From: Penelope pileata
Lineage: Eukaryota > Chordata > Aves > Galliformes > Cracidae
NCBI GenBank assembly: GCA_013396635.1
Contig: WBMW01003121.1
Location: forward strand, 62,001 to 126,000
Length of the DNA: 64,000 nucleotides
Direction: 5' to 3'
A program made the translations under genes and the position numbers. The notes under the pieces were generated by a model. The model was not told the DNA's origin. It was given only the letters and a program-made list of their open reading frames with translations, and made no database searches. Positions 1-12,648 of this stretch are shown in pieces. Position 1 is the first letter of the stretch; every line of letters begins with the position of its first letter.

Positions 1-2900
1 TTAGGATCATTAAGTAGAGAAAGACTGTACTAGAATCAATACGGCTTCAGAAGTGTGAGAAAAGGCAACATCCAAAAGCAGGTATGACACCTAATATCCT
101 TTTTAAAACAGTATGGTTTTATTCAGAAGTCTGAATATATTTAGCAACATACCTAATCCATCTAATTCCTAATTTTAATCATACAGAATCTTATTTTTAA
201 TTCTACACAGAGCGAAGAATTAGTTAAACTATATGCATTGATTTACGTTCCTGTTGATTCTAAATCAAAGGTGTCTAAATATGTAAGAAATAGATTTAAT
301 CTCTTCCTCTTTTCTAGGATTCATCTCATCTAATTTCAGTAACCTAAAAGATAAATGGTGACATTTTGAAGAGGAAGTTCACCCCATCATAAACAGGTGT
401 TTAAAATAAGTTAGATGAATAATTCTCCAGCTTCTTGTCTTTCTTCAATGCCTTTAAAGAGATCTGAGACTGTTATCATAGACTATGAGTCTAATATGTA
501 GATTGCTAAAGCTAGTGAAATGAATCTCATCTATCAGGTATAAAAAAAGAAGATTGAGGAGTTCAAAAAATAGATTAAACTAACATTCAAAAGTTTTGCT
601 GTTCGCAATCCGTAGCAGCCATTCCTCATGCTCATTTTTTCTGAAAACATTCCTCTATTTGTTCTGGCAATAAAAATAACTTTGAATTCTGGACCTGAAG
701 GACTTCTGAAAAAGAAGAATCTCTTGAGAAATGACACTGAGTATCAGTCAAGTATGTTACTTGATTGTTCTTCAAGTATGTTACCTGACTGTGGTAAGTT
801 CCTCACATGAAGTCCCCTTTTCATCACATTTTACAGTCTCTGTAAGTTTTCCCAAAGCACTGCCATTCCTAGAATTGAATATCTCTCAACTGACAGCTCA
901 AAAACGTTTGCTGCCGAGCTAGTGCTTAAATAATGCATTAAAGACATCCTTTTATAATATCAAAAATTGTTTGAACTTTTCTTGATTGCTCTTTTTCAAA
1001 AAGTGTTTTCTTCACAGTTTTAAAAAGATCAGACTAAGTAGACCTTTCTCTTTAATTTGTGCAACTGTCACAGCTGCTTCAAAATTGACCCTGGTTTAAT
1101 GATGTAAAGAAAACTTGTCCAGTGAGTTCAACTTTCTCTAGACTTGTATTATGATATAATTTACTCTATTTTCCTGAATTTATTTAGAATTCATCCACTA
1201 ACTTCAAATTTTTTGAGTACAGTCTGCAAGTTTTATAGGAAAAGTCTATTTTTTCTTGCTTTTACATTCTCTGTCAACTTGAAAGGCATGCTCACAAAGG
1301 CAAGATAAGAAATAAAATTGAATGTTCCTCCTATTTGATTAAACGTGTCTGAGTGGGAACACTCCACCTCTACCTCCATCCCCCAAAAAATAATCAACAG
1401 AAAATACCTGGGTTTTAGAGGGACTGACTAAACACTGCTCCTTCATTAATTTTTTCAAAGAACTGTGTACATTTCCAATATCACATTTAAAAAAAAAAAA
1501 ATCGCAAGAACTGTGTTGTGTGTCTAAGCCAGATTTTGGAATTAGATGGAAAACATTTTTGTTGCTCTTGTGGTATGGCTGTAATCCAGCCAATGGATTA
1601 CTGTTGCACAGATGGCAAGCTGAGCATCCTCTGCATGTGTGGCCCATTGACAGCATATCCATAGCAGATTTTGACAATGTGGGTCTTGAATTCTCAAGAG
1701 TCCAAATCTTGTCTCAGTCTTGGTCTGCTCTTCCTTCCTCTTTTTTCTTTTTCTTAGCTCTGAATTGCAATTCTAGCACACTGTATGAGGGCAAGACAAC
1801 CACTCATACAAGGTTCTCTTTCCTTTACCTTATTAGTCTTCAACTTTGCAACGACACAATTATGATACATGTATGTTGTTCCAGGATAGTAGAACTGCTT
1901 CTGGGGTCAGAGGGTAAGGCACATTTACAGGCTTTTTCAACCAAGATTTGTCCTCTCCTCTTTCAAACTAATCTGACATCTGCCACTGATTGGTTTATGT
2001 CCACCTCAGTCTGAGTTTCATATATATTTGTGTCCATGCAAATTCAGTCTCTCAGGAAGAACCAAGTATCTTAGACAATCTGAGGACTATGACATCAGTG
2101 TGTGCAAAGGTTACTGCAGAGTAGAAAGCACAGAGTAGCTTTTTTTAACAAGAGATTTAATAAAAGATTAGTTTGAAGTAGTTGGAGCACTCCTTTTTCT
2201 GTTTTTACATCACATGTCAGTCCATGTTTATCCTCATTTTAAAGAAATAGTTCTAGTGTTACTGTCATTAACCAAATCTCCCCATTCCTTAAATATTTAT
2301 GTACTGTAATTATATTTTCACTTTTTTTCACTTTCCTTGGATGCATCTTGCTCTTAAATAAGTATAAATTGTAACAGTTAAATATGAAATGCACAGAATT
2401 TAGTAAACCTAAATGTCCTTCATAAGATCTCCTTTCTTGAGCTAAGGTTTCATGATTAACTAAGACATATTAAAAGATTGTAATTACCAAAGAAGTCACG
2501 TCACTCCTTCTTCTTTCCTCCCTTCTTTTCTTCTTTCTCTGTCCTTATTTCCCTCTCCCTGCTCCCAGGAACATTCAAAGGGCATTTCTTTGGATTGACT
2601 CTGATACCTATCAGATGATTAACCTTATTAATCTCTCAAAACACATATTTCAGAGAGGCTATGCATATATTAGTAAATTACAGCAAGTCAGGGTCCATGT
2701 CCTAACCTTGCAGCCCAGCTGGCATGATTTGGCAACATCCACATTATTAAGCAATCTAACCAAAACACGGTGGTGCATCCAAACCAATATTATGGAAAAC
2801 TCCATCCCTAACCCCCATGCTAATTCTCACATTGATGAACTGTTTGTAAAGTACTAGTTCACCTCAGCGAAATTCATGTGAAGGACCTAGATGATTAGAC
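1..2900. other. Unique AT-rich non-coding DNA
   Basis: No recognisable gene, RNA gene or transposon is seen. The longest frame (164 codons, plus strand, 1520-2014) has no recognisable domain, low-complexity Phe/Ser runs and no homologue that I recognise, so I treat it as chance. A pyrimidine tract is listed separately. Confidence 0.6.
2506..2569 (+). repeat. Polypyrimidine (CTT/CCTT-rich) tract
   Basis: About 64 bases consist almost only of C and T on the plus strand, with imperfect CTTC and CCCT units. It is low-complexity DNA with potential for triplex formation. No splice acceptor and exon structure follows it. Confidence 0.6.
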
Positions 2901-3386
2901 TCATAGAACCACAGAATCCTTAGAGTTGGAAGGAACCTTTAAAGGTCATCTAGTCCAACTCCCCTGCAATGCACAGGGACACCTACCACTAGATCAGGGT
3001 GCTCAGAGCTTTGTCCAGCCCAGCCTTTAAAGTCCGCAGGGATGGGACTTCCACTACATCTCTGGGCAACCTGTTCCAGTGCTTCATCACCCTTACTGTA
3101 AAAAATCTTTTTCCTTAAATCCAACCTAAACCTCCTCTTTCAGTTGGAAGCCATTCCCCCTTGTCCTGTCCCCATAGACTCTGCTAAAAGGTCTTTCCTC
3201 ATCTTTCCTGTAGCTCCCCTTTAGATATTGAAATGCTGCTATCATGTCACCTCGGAGCCTTCTCTTCTCTAGGCTGAACAGCCCCATCTCTCTCAGCCTG
3301 TCCTTTTAGGGGAGATGTTCCATCCCTCAGATCATTTTTGTGGCCCTCCTCTGGATGTGCTCCAACAGGTCCATGTCTCTCCTGAT
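2901..3386 (-). mobile_element. CR1 LINE, 5'-truncated 3' end
   Basis: Read on the minus strand, this is the tail of a CR1 non-LTR retrotransposon: the end of ORF2 (reverse-transcriptase C-terminal region) followed by the short 3' UTR. The 3' terminus is at the low-coordinate side, where ATAGAACCACAGAAT is the reverse complement of the CR1 octamer end. Diagnostic blocks follow: GTTGGAAGGAACC, TAGTCCAACTCCCCTGC, CAACCTGTTCCAGTGCTTCA, and a stretch equivalent to the conserved SLEKRRL segment near 3255-3290. Homology stops near 3386 within the segment encoding the LERVQRR-like block, so most of ORF2 and all of ORF1 are missing. Many substitutions from a typical CR1 suggest an older insertion. 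It is not functional. Confidence 0.93.
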
Positions 3387-5754
3387 CTCTCTAAGAAAAT
3401 AACAGTTTTGGTAATCCAGCCTCTCATTCTGTTTGATTTATTGTTGCAGATACATGTCTTTTATCTCTAGTTTAAATTTTAATATAGTTCATTAACTCAG
3501 CCAGAACTTAGCAGAGAAATGAATAACAGTACACGAGCAGAATGAATCTCAGCTTAGACAAATACCAAAGTATTAACTGATTTGTTAATGAGATGCTTCC
3601 TATTAGATGTGTATTTTGCCACTGTTTCCCCCAGATTCATCACCTTAGGTTTAAACTACTATAATGCACACTATCTTAATGCTGTATAGGGACAGATGAG
3701 GGCATATGACATCACATGTAATGGGTATTTGCAGGGTCTCACAGCGATTTAAAATGAATTCATTATGTTATTTAACATTGCCTAAAAACTTTCTGAATGA
3801 CTTCCAATTCCACAAACACAATTAGGTCAGATATACTGCATGGATATTCCTCAAGAGTACATTACTTAAAATATATTTTTCAGAGCTGGGAGACCGATTC
3901 TCCACTTTGGTTCAAAAACAACCTAAAATTGTTGACTTACTAGTTGTGATGTAAGGAATACTTGCTTGGAGAAGACCAAAATCTTGCCTCCTAAAACTGC
4001 AACGGAGCTGAAATTGTAAATTTTTTCAGGAATCATTATTTTAATGGTACTGGAATATCAAATGTGTATAAATTCTTGACTGTAGTCCTGAACAGAGGTT
4101 TACCATTTTAAATTATATAAATTAGCATAATATTTTTTTATTTGAGAAAAGTCTTTCATCATAAGGATGAAAATTTACATGAAGTGATTTACTAAGATTT
4201 GTAATAGGTCGTCAGCAGTATCTAAGATAACAGGCATTTCTCTCTTCTGAAGCAAAATCTATTCCAAAGTCAGTTGCTTTTCTAAACATAGAATGTTGAA
4301 CCACAGGCATGCATTTTCTCAAAGGTATGTCATAAGCACAGTATAATTACATTTTGATTAGAAAACATTTTTAAGATCTTTATCTCAGAGCTTATGTTTT
4401 TATAAGTGAAGCTTTTTATAAAGTGAAGCTTTTACTTATAGTTTTCAATTGCTGAAGGCCCACTTAAGTTCTGTTGCATTTTGAAAATATTTTTTCCAAT
4501 TGAACATGTTCTTTGACATGACTGGTATTTTTTCAATGTGAAGAATACAAAATAAACTTATTTATATAGACAGAACTGAATGTTTTGTATTTTTAATTAC
4601 ATTTCATAAATAGTCAAAATTTAATTTTGACATTGGAAATATTATTAGAGAGAAGTGGAAAAGTAAGCATTAAAATGACTATAAATGGGAGTCATCTCCC
4701 TCAATAATTGCATGAAATTGAAATGGTGTGTTCAGAGCTTTCTTTAGACTTCCTCACGTTTAGGCTTCCTCAAGTTAAAGGCAATTAAAGATGGTTTTCA
4801 CATGCCAGTTTGTTTACACTATCCTAAAAGAAGTATCAGTGATCTCTGAGATTAAATGTCTTAAGAAGGTGCTGACTTCCCTCTTCTGACTGAAAAGGAA
4901 GCTTTGATTGCTGTCTGTTATTAGCACTGAGGTATTTTTATCAATAGAGCGAGATTTTTCTACTGAAGTTTATACATGTATATTATAAATGCTTACGTAT
5001 CAACAAGCTATCTTAGACTTATGAAGATAAATAAGCACTTCTGGAGCAATTTCATTTTATCTATCTTGGTTGTCTACCTTCAATTGAGAAAAAAAACAAC
5101 CACATGCCTATGTAATAAACAGTAGACTCTCTTAGAAGTGCTTATTTCGCCTCATAAAAGAAGTAAAATGACAAAACTAAACTCAGACATCCACATTTTA
5201 TGTCTGAATCAGCTATATTGTGGCTATGTTTGTCCCTGATGAGTCTCTCTAAGAATTCTCTAGCAAAGCAGAATTCATTTTGATTGTGTAGATTAGAAAT
5301 TGTGTATGCATCAAACAGAAACATCACTATGATTCATTTTTAAAAATCTAGTGACCTGCAAAGGAGATGTCTGCATTTGTCTAATTCAATTTCCTTCTGA
5401 GACAAAAGGAAGATGAACTGGAATTTGGATCTGGCATCAACTGAAGAAAAGGGACATGTCAGCTCATGAAAAGACAAGGCCATTGGGAAGCCATCTTTTT
5501 GTTAATATATGTGTAATAGTAACATAGATTCTGTCCAATTTTTTAACAGGAACTTGGGAAGCAAACTAATCAATACATTTCTGAAGTATATGTAGTTAGG
5601 GCTAGGTAGACACCTCAACCAGATGTATAATGCAATAATATTTACAACTCAAAAGATGTTTTAACTAGTGGACATATACAAGAATATTTTATCAGCAGTG
5701 TGCTTCATTCAGAGGTATAAAAACATGGTAGCAGGCAGATAGTTAAAGCTGTTA
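3387..5754. other. Unique AT-rich non-coding DNA
   Basis: No gene or repeat family is recognised. There is a small local duplication around 4405-4435 (AAGTGAAGCTTTT repeated). Reading frames are short and frequently stopped. Confidence 0.6.
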
Positions 5755-5759
5755 ATACC

Positions 5760-6512
5760 TGTCCCATTCCAATTATCGGAGTGAGGGGGTTTTCTTTAAT
5801 ATAGCCGGAGTGAGATTAAGACACAAACGAGGTCAAATGTTGTCTGACCAGTTTAATAGAAATTCTGGTCAGTGAGGGAGACGGAGATGGGAAGGCAGGT
5901 GATAGCAAAACGATAGGAAATAAGAGCGAGAGTTACATATAAAAAAAAAAAGCGGGGACAGTCACCACTATGGATCCCACTCTGTTGTATTTGTCAGGCC
6001 GTCAGGTCTCAGGCAGCAGGCATCAGGTGAAGCAGAAGCAGACATCAGGAGAAGCAGGAGCAGGCTTCAGGCAGCAGACATCAGGCATCGTCAGGCATCA
6101 GGCCATCAGGCAGAAAGCAGGAGACAACAAGCAGGCACCAGGTAGTAGGGCAGCAGGACCTCATGTCTCAAGCAGCAAGAGGTACCAGCACCAGGCAGGT
6201 ACCAGGTAGGTCCAGCCAGGCATCAGTCAGACAGTAGCTATCATTTTCTTGTCTTTTTCTCCTTCTTTTCTGCCAGCATGGCATTCCTGGGCACCTAGGT
6301 CCTGTAGGCATGTAGGGGCATGCATATCCCCTCAGTGGTTGCCTTCCTCAAGGCGCCAGTCTGAAAGGCCGCTAGATGGCCGTTTAGCGGCTGCTTATCT
6401 CTCATTGCCCCTGGTCTGCAAGCCTTCAGGCAGCAGGCAGGTGGGCAAACTTTGAGACAAAGAGTTCTCATGGCAAGCTTTGAGACAAAAGATTCAGAAA
6501 CAGTCCCTTACA
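5760..6512 (-). mobile_element. Probable solo LTR of an avian ERV (ERVL-like)
   Basis: This block of about 753 bp is clearly richer in G+C than its surroundings and has LTR architecture when read on the minus strand. It would begin TGTAAGGGAC (right edge) and end ATTGGAATGGGACA (left edge), giving the TG...CA termini of retroviral LTRs. ATTAAA-type polyadenylation signals lie close to the 3' end, at about 5850 and 5796, followed by a U5-like stretch. The flanks carry an imperfect 5-bp direct repeat, ATACC at 5755-5759 and ACACC at 6513-6517; a 5-bp duplication is usual for class III (ERVL) elements. No internal viral genes are next to it, so it is probably a solo LTR. I do not recognise the exact family, and an unrelated GC-rich repeat cannot be excluded. 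Confidence 0.6.
5992..6240 (+). repeat. Degenerate CAGGCAT/CAGCAGG minisatellite inside the LTR
   Basis: CAGGCAT, CAGGCAG and GAAGCAG units recur irregularly for about 250 bases. The array keeps one plus-strand frame open for 79 codons (5970-6209), giving a Gln/Ser/Gly-rich peptide. There is no sign of coding constraint, and the frame lies inside a probable antisense LTR, so it is read as repeat expansion. Confidence 0.6.
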
Positions 6513-6517
6513 ACACC

Positions 6518-9119
6518 CTAGCCATCTCTGCTTTTCACTCATAGATGTGATTAACCAAATGTACAGATGCTTGAGTTATTTCTTTTGCAGGTTTTGTATT
6601 GCTATTGTATTCATTCTCATAAGCAGAAAGTGGATATTCATTCATTTTATATGTTAGGTTAAAAACTTATTTCTTCTTTAATATACTGAATTAGAAATTT
6701 TCTTTGCCGGATTCCAGACATTCTGCTCAGAGCAGCAGCATCAATTGGTAGGGCAAGGTGGGAGAATGACTGATGGCTTTAGCTATTTCAGCTGTTTGAT
6801 TGTAATCTTCTGTCACATGTCTGCCAGAGTCTTCAGTGAGATAAAGCACTGTCAAGGATTAGACAGACTATAAGTGAAATAGATTTTAATTAAGAATATT
6901 GATTTATTGAGAATTTAGGTTTATAATGTTTTCTCCTGTTCAACCTTGCAAGACCAAGGACAAAATATTCAGGAGCTGTTAACTGATATAGGTAAAGAAA
7001 AAGCCAAATAAAATTGTTATTTAACTTCCACTTAAAGCTACTAGTTTTTATTCAGTGTCTTATCTCAAATTACATTAAATTACTTGATGTATTAAAAGAT
7101 CTTAAGTAACTTCCCTGAATATATTCTCCAAGTGAATCAATCATTCCTATGTGCTAAACACATATAATGTTTGCATTAAGATTAGTGCAATTGAAACTCA
7201 CAGAAAATGAGACTTGTTGCTTTGCACACTGCCCTGCTCTGAGAAGCTTCTACTGTATGCATCAAATTCAATCTGAGAAAAAAGGAGGCGACATGACAAG
7301 AAAAACGTAACAGATTCACTTCTTGCCCAGTCATTAGTTCAAAGCCTGTATTCTAGGTCAAGCTTCTCAATGAATTCAATTTTATATAACTAAATGTTCA
7401 TAGTTTCATGACAGATGGACAAAATAATGTAGGGGGGTATGTACTGTCTCTTCTTCATCCAAACCCTAGGAATATTTTATCTCTAGGTGAAAAAAAAAAA
7501 AAAAAATCCTTACTTCTGCAGAGATATCATTTCTGTAAAGAATCCTCTGCTGTATACAACGTATACAAAATGAATTTTGTACTTACTGAAAAAACTGCTT
7601 GCTCTGGTGTGGAGCTTAGAATATACTAAATACAATATAAATTGATATAGGAAAACAGGTCTTTGCTACCTCTGATACGTAATAAGCACTGTCACATGGA
7701 GGAAAAGAAATAAAAACAAGATTCTTTCATTGTTATTAACTGCATTTAATATTAAATGCATTCATTCTACTTGTCTGAGACTGGGAATGTTATTAAGAAA
7801 ATTTATAGAAATAGCTATCACACTTATTTGGAAAAAAAATTTCCAAAAATTTGTGTGAGAGCAACTGTTAAAAACCTTTTCTGCTCATGGTATTAGAAAT
7901 GTATTTTGCAGAAATCATATTTTAATGTGCTGTTTAGTCCAATCTAATGAATTGGTGGCTTAATGAGGAAATGTTAGAAAAGGTAGATAACCCATTTTAT
8001 CTCATTTTGTTCTCATGTTATTTCTCTTAGATTTTGTTAAATTTATTTTCCTGCGTAACTGTGACACAGCAGTATGTTATTTCATATGTCTTTTGAATAT
8101 CGCAAGACAATATTAAAATATTTCTTCATAATTCAGTTGACTTTACCTGTTATTTATATATACTTTTGCAAAAAGTCATATTTCCTGTTGCATAGTTTCA
8201 GTAAGTACATTTTTACAGTAACAGATGAATGCAACTTACTTGGTCCTAACTTGAACAATATAGATTTTACCTTTATACTTCCTGGTGTGGCAAATTATCC
8301 ACTCTTGTATATATACCACAATAGCTCTACTTTATTAACTGTCTATTTATCAGTTTTTACCCTCTATTGCTAATCAGCTATGTGAAACTGCACATGAAAG
8401 TACTCTTTTGAATGGCCAAGGACACAAATGCCCATTACAGACCAGAGGCCCAAAGAAAGATTCTGAGAGCATTTCTCAGATGAAAAAATAGTAAATTTTT
8501 TTTCATTTTCCGCTGTGTATGGGGTCAGACTGCCTAGGTACCAGGGAGAGGCTCACATTACCTATCAGTCTTCAGTTAATCTCAGCCATGTCATGACATT
8601 GTTCCAAAAAAACATTTTGTCACTTGTTCTGTGAACAAGCGGCTTCAGATCCAGATACCGATGTCTCCTGCTGCAGTTATGATGTATATACATGTATATA
8701 TATTCTGAATAGCTTCGTTTGTCTATATAGTTCATACAAAAGATGTAATACAACTAGAATAAAACCTAGTAAAATAGAAAAATAGATCAGAACAACAGCC
8801 AGATAGTTTGTCTAGGCTCAAAGTATTTGTTGAATATTTTCCACATAAATGGAGCTGAATTCCTTCTGGTAGATTCAGATTGTACAGAAGAAATGCTATA
8901 GAAGAGATACGAGTGGTTTTCTCCCTAAGATCTAGCTTCAATAAAGTTCAGTTACTTTTGAATACTGAACTGGAAGATGCAGGAAAAATGCCATTACAGC
9001 ACTATACATGCATCTATATTTTATACTTTTGTTCTTCACAGATCCAGATTCTCACTTAAAGTTCTGTGGGGAAGCATCCAAATATCATAAGCATCCAAAA
9101 TCAGTTTTTTTGAAAGGAG
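6518..9119. other. Unique AT-rich non-coding DNA
   Basis: No gene, RNA or transposon is recognised. The 99-codon plus frame at 8074-8373 has no domain that I recognise and is rich in residues from AT-rich codons. Confidence 0.6.
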
Positions 9120-9475
9120 CCCTAGCAGCATGAAAATTACCCCTCTCAATGAGCCAGAACAAACCCAACTCATCAAACATGATTTTGATAATGAATATCA
9201 CCATTTTACATTCAAATACCTCCCAAAATGGTGGCAATTTATTAATGTCATATCAAAGGGCTCAATTCATTATTCCCTTTCAGTAAAGAGGCAGTTAATG
9301 AGTGATGCATGCACATGGACAAGCTTCTAATTAGAGCTTCTGTGTGTGCTGAAAGCTTGGTGCTGGGATACTGAGTGGCTGCCAACAGACTATTGACTTT
9401 TTTCCCTCTTTGCTGAACATGCCTATTTATACAGCTTATTGTTAATGAGATGCTAATTGAGTCTGCCATGTCTAA
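9120..9475. other. Candidate conserved non-coding element
   Basis: This stretch has the look of a vertebrate conserved non-coding element rather than neutral AT-rich DNA. It contains no repeat and few homopolymers, and it carries a high density of homeodomain-type cores: TTAATGAG twice (near 9295 and 9443), TCTAATTAGA near 9328, GCTAATTGAG near 9451, and ATTAATGTCAT near 9241. A TGCATGCA block is near 9306. Two partly overlapping frames (66 and 73 codons) cross it but have no recognisable domain. The call is inference from composition and motifs only; cross-species alignment would decide it. Confidence 0.3.
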
Positions 9476-10929
9476 ATAAAAGAAACCCTTGTGTTTATTG
9501 CTGAATCCTCTAAATGAAGCTCCATTTCAGAATCTCCTCTGACTCGTTCTTCTCTGCACTCTCTGGCTCTGACTGAAAAATAATTTTCAAAAATAGGAAC
9601 AGGACGCCACTTAAAAAATACATTATTTCTAATATTAATATAGAAAAGAATCTATCAAATTTGTGCCTGAGTATTTACATTTAGTTTTACTTAAAACAAT
9701 GTCAAAATGCATTCAAAGATATGATGAATACTGTCTATGCATAAATGCAAGTTTCTGTGCCCTGGAGATGTTCCAATATAATCATTTTGCATGTAATGCA
9801 AGCAACCTAAATGATCACAACAAAAACAGCAACAAAGCACATTAAGAAAGCAAGAGTGAGGATGAGAGCAATTAAACCATTTCATTAGCTAGTTTGATGT
9901 TGCATAGGAGTAAAGGAGATCTAAGTGTGGTAGAGCACTGTTTTTATGATCTTCAGTTAGTTATTCAGCTGGCAATAAATTCAGTTGTGTGCATTCTCAC
10001 ATTACTTTTTCAGGAGAATTTTAGCATAATTTAGGATCAACAGTAATTATGGAAATTCTCTTTAAATGTCTGATGCTTCTTCAGGTATCGTACTATGACT
10101 GAAATGCCCATTGGATCTGAGTTTTGTTCAATTTAATTTTGCTCTTTTTTTTTTTCTTCATGCTGTTATTTCTCTTCTGCTATCCAATTTATGAACAATA
10201 CCTTTGGGATAAAATCTTTTCTAAGCATACCATCTAAAGGAAGTCTGCAAAACTCATCAGTGCATCATTCATCATTGTATTTTGTACTGACAACAGTTCA
10301 CTGTGATGTATTTCATGCTGCTGTTTGCATGTCTCTCCATGGTTTTATATTCTCTTAGGTTGTGTACACAAAGACCTGGAAAGGATCAAAGGACAATAGC
10401 ATGCAGAGAAGTAGCAACATATTCAAGAACATTGGACCATCTACTCCAAAAACTATAAAGAAGAACAATTAGATCATTACCGCTGGTGTGAAAGTCCCTA
10501 AGATGTGTCAAGAAAAGAAGGAATATGAAGGGCATGAAAACTAAAGGAGTTATTGCTTAAATAGGGATAGGAATTTTCTTGAGATTCAGTGGGAAGATAA
10601 TTTATGGATTATGTAAAACCTATAGGATGTTTTAATGTAATTTTGGAAGCATGAAACCTAATACAATATTTCAGGGAATGACCAAGAGGAGGAAAATAAG
10701 ATCTTAAGGTGGATCAAGGAGGAACTAGTTTAGAAACAAATAAAAGAAAAAGATAATAATACAGGGTAATGAATGGCTGATCAATACGTTCACCTGAGCA
10801 AGTCATGCATCTATTCACTGCAGTCTATCATGTATTCTTATTTCATCCTATTTCTAACAGTCTTTGGGCTTTGTGTTCCTTAGCTGACAATCTCTGTACA
10901 CATGCTAGAGAACTTAAAGCCAAACAAGA
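9476..10929. other. Unique non-coding DNA
   Basis: No gene or repeat is recognised apart from a short T tract at about 10147-10155. The region leads into the CR1 at 10930 without visible homology to the CR1 5' part. Confidence 0.55.
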
Positions 10930-11757
10930 TCTATGCGACAGACATGCCATCAAGACAGACCTAGACAGACTTGAGCAGTGGGCACAGGAGAACCTCATGA
11001 GTTTCAACAAAGCCAAATGCAAGGTCTTGCATCCAAGTCGCAGCAACCCCCACTATCAATACAAGCTGGGCGACAAAAGGATTGAGCACAGCCCTGCCAA
11101 AAAGGACTTGAGGGCACTGGTGGATGGCAAGCTGGTAGACATGAGCCAGCATTGTGCCCTCACAGCCCAGAAAACCAGCTGTATTCTTGGCTGCATCAAA
11201 AGAAGCATGTCCAGCAGGTCGAGGGAGGTGATCCTGCCCCTCTACTCTGCACTGGTGAGACTTCATTTGGAATACTGCATCCCGATGTACAGTCCTCAGC
11301 ACAGGAGAGACATGGACCTATTGGAGTACATCCAGAGGAGGACCACAAAAATGATCCAAGAGATGGAACATCTCCTTTATGAGGACAGGCTGAGAGAGCT
11401 GGGGTTTTTCAGCCTGGAGAAGAGAAGGCTCCTGGGAGAACTGGGAGTAGCCTTTCAGTATCTAAAGGGGGGCTACAAGAAAAAAGGGAACAGGGTCAGT
11501 TGTGACAGGGAAATGGTTTCAAAATAAAAGAAGGGAGATTTCGACTGGATATAAGGAACATTTTTTTCCGTATAAGAGTGGTGGACCAGGTTGCCCAAAG
11601 AGGTTGTGGAAGACCGATCCCTGGAGACATTCAAGATCAGGGTGGGTGGGGCTCTGGGCAACCTGATCTAGCTGTATATCTCCCCTATTCACTGCAGGGG
11701 AGTTGGCCCAGACGACCTTTAAAGGTCTCTTTCTCCTCAAAAAATTCCATGATTCAA
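10930..11757 (+). mobile_element. CR1 LINE fragment with ORF2 C-terminal frame
   Basis: A 5'-truncated CR1. The open frame ending at 11527 still encodes the CR1 ORF2 tail: DLDRLEQWAQENLMSFNKAK, then SRSREVILPLYSALVR, an HLEYC block, and LEKRRLLGELGVAFQYLK. These are the segments that follow the FADD active site in CR1 reverse transcriptase; the catalytic core itself is absent. Beyond 11527 the frame is lost, and the 3' part runs through CCCAAAGAGGTTGTGGA and TTTAAAGGTCTC to a degenerate octamer end, CCATGATTCAATGA. The start is approximate, because upstream homology fades before 10930. It is a dead relic, moderately diverged. Confidence 0.9.
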
Positions 11758-12044
11758 TGACCCTTTGTCACCTCTGGAGAGGCTACTGGATGGACTGAAT
11801 GTATAAAACGAGAGATGCCATTCTCAAGTGTGTGTGTTAGTGTTCCCCTAGCAAGATTTAACCTTGGTCAGTGGGAGGGGAGGAACAGGACTGAGCCAGT
11901 TGTGTTGTTCATTATCACAGCTGGTTGGATGTGGGAGCGTGAAAATTCAGCAGCCTTGCTACTATTGGGCTGGGACAAAAGAAATCTTCCTGGGCCCAAA
12001 AACTCACTGAATTCATCTCTATCTAACAAATTGTGCTAGAATAC
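11758..12044. other. Unassigned DNA between CR1 pieces
   Basis: About 290 bases lie between a CR1 3' end and an older CR1-like relic. Composition is more balanced than the flanks. No family is recognised. Confidence 0.5.
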
Positions 12045-12199
12045 TCAGCTCTCCAAGCAAGAGAGGTTATAGAGCCTCCATCATTGGAAATGTTTAGATT
12101 AGAGAAACAATCTGTCAAGAATTGTATAGATGCAATTCATCTTACTAGGGGCAGCATGGACAATCTAAATGAGGTCACTTCCAGCCCTATGATTTCATT
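12045..12199 (+). mobile_element. Ancient CR1/L3-like 3' end relic
   Basis: The order of blocks matches a CR1 3' end in weakened form: GAGAGGTTATAGAGCCTCC (CR1: GAGGTTGTGGA..CTCC), a GGAAATGTTTAGA segment corresponding to GGAGATGTTCAAG, then GAGGTCACTTCCAGCC, corresponding to GAGGTCCCTTCCAACC, and CTATGATTTCAT in place of the octamer. High divergence implies an old insertion. It could belong to any related CR1/L3 group. Confidence 0.6.
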
Positions 12200-12261
12200 A
12201 ATCTCCATCACTTGGACCATTATTCACATTCTAGGAAATAAAGACAACCATTGACAGAACT

Positions 12262-12648
12262 GGGCTTGCTCTGTCTGAGAACAAGGAGACTACAGGGTGA
12301 GCTTGCAGCCCAAGGGAGGCTCAAAAGGTGAGATGCAGTTACCTGAAAAGCAGTTATAAACAAGAGTCAATCTCAGTAAATAAATAACGGTACAAGCAAG
12401 GTGGATGAGCATGAATTGCAGATTGGAGGGTTCAAAATGGGCAATTAGGAAAATATTCCTCATTAATGCTGCACTACAGCAGATTCGCTAGAACAACTGA
12501 AGAAAAAACTCTACCTTTATGGATATTTAAGGCTCTTTTGGATAAAGCCACAGATGACCTGATTGTGAGAAATCCTGTGTCAAGTGAGCAGAGTACTGGA
12601 TGACCTGCAGCAATCCCTTAAAGGCATCATTTCTACAATTCTGTGATC
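12262..12648 (+). mobile_element. Second ancient CR1-like relic
   Basis: Weak but collinear CR1 tail similarity. A GGGCTTGCTCTGTCTGAGAA start resembles the segment for LFSLEK; TTACCTGAAAAGCAG resembles the segment for YLK; ATATTTAAGGCTCTTTTGG and TGGATGACCTGCAGCAATCC follow; and a CTACAATTCTGTGATCT end retains the octamer. It follows the previous relic in the same orientation after about 60 bases and may be a separate old insertion. Confidence 0.55.

Noticed and set aside
1520..2014. 164-codon plus-strand open frame
   Set aside because: No recognisable domain, low-complexity segments, no exon-like context; chance frame.
5970..6209. 79-codon Gln/Ser-rich frame
   Set aside because: Generated by the CAG-rich repeat within a probable antisense LTR.
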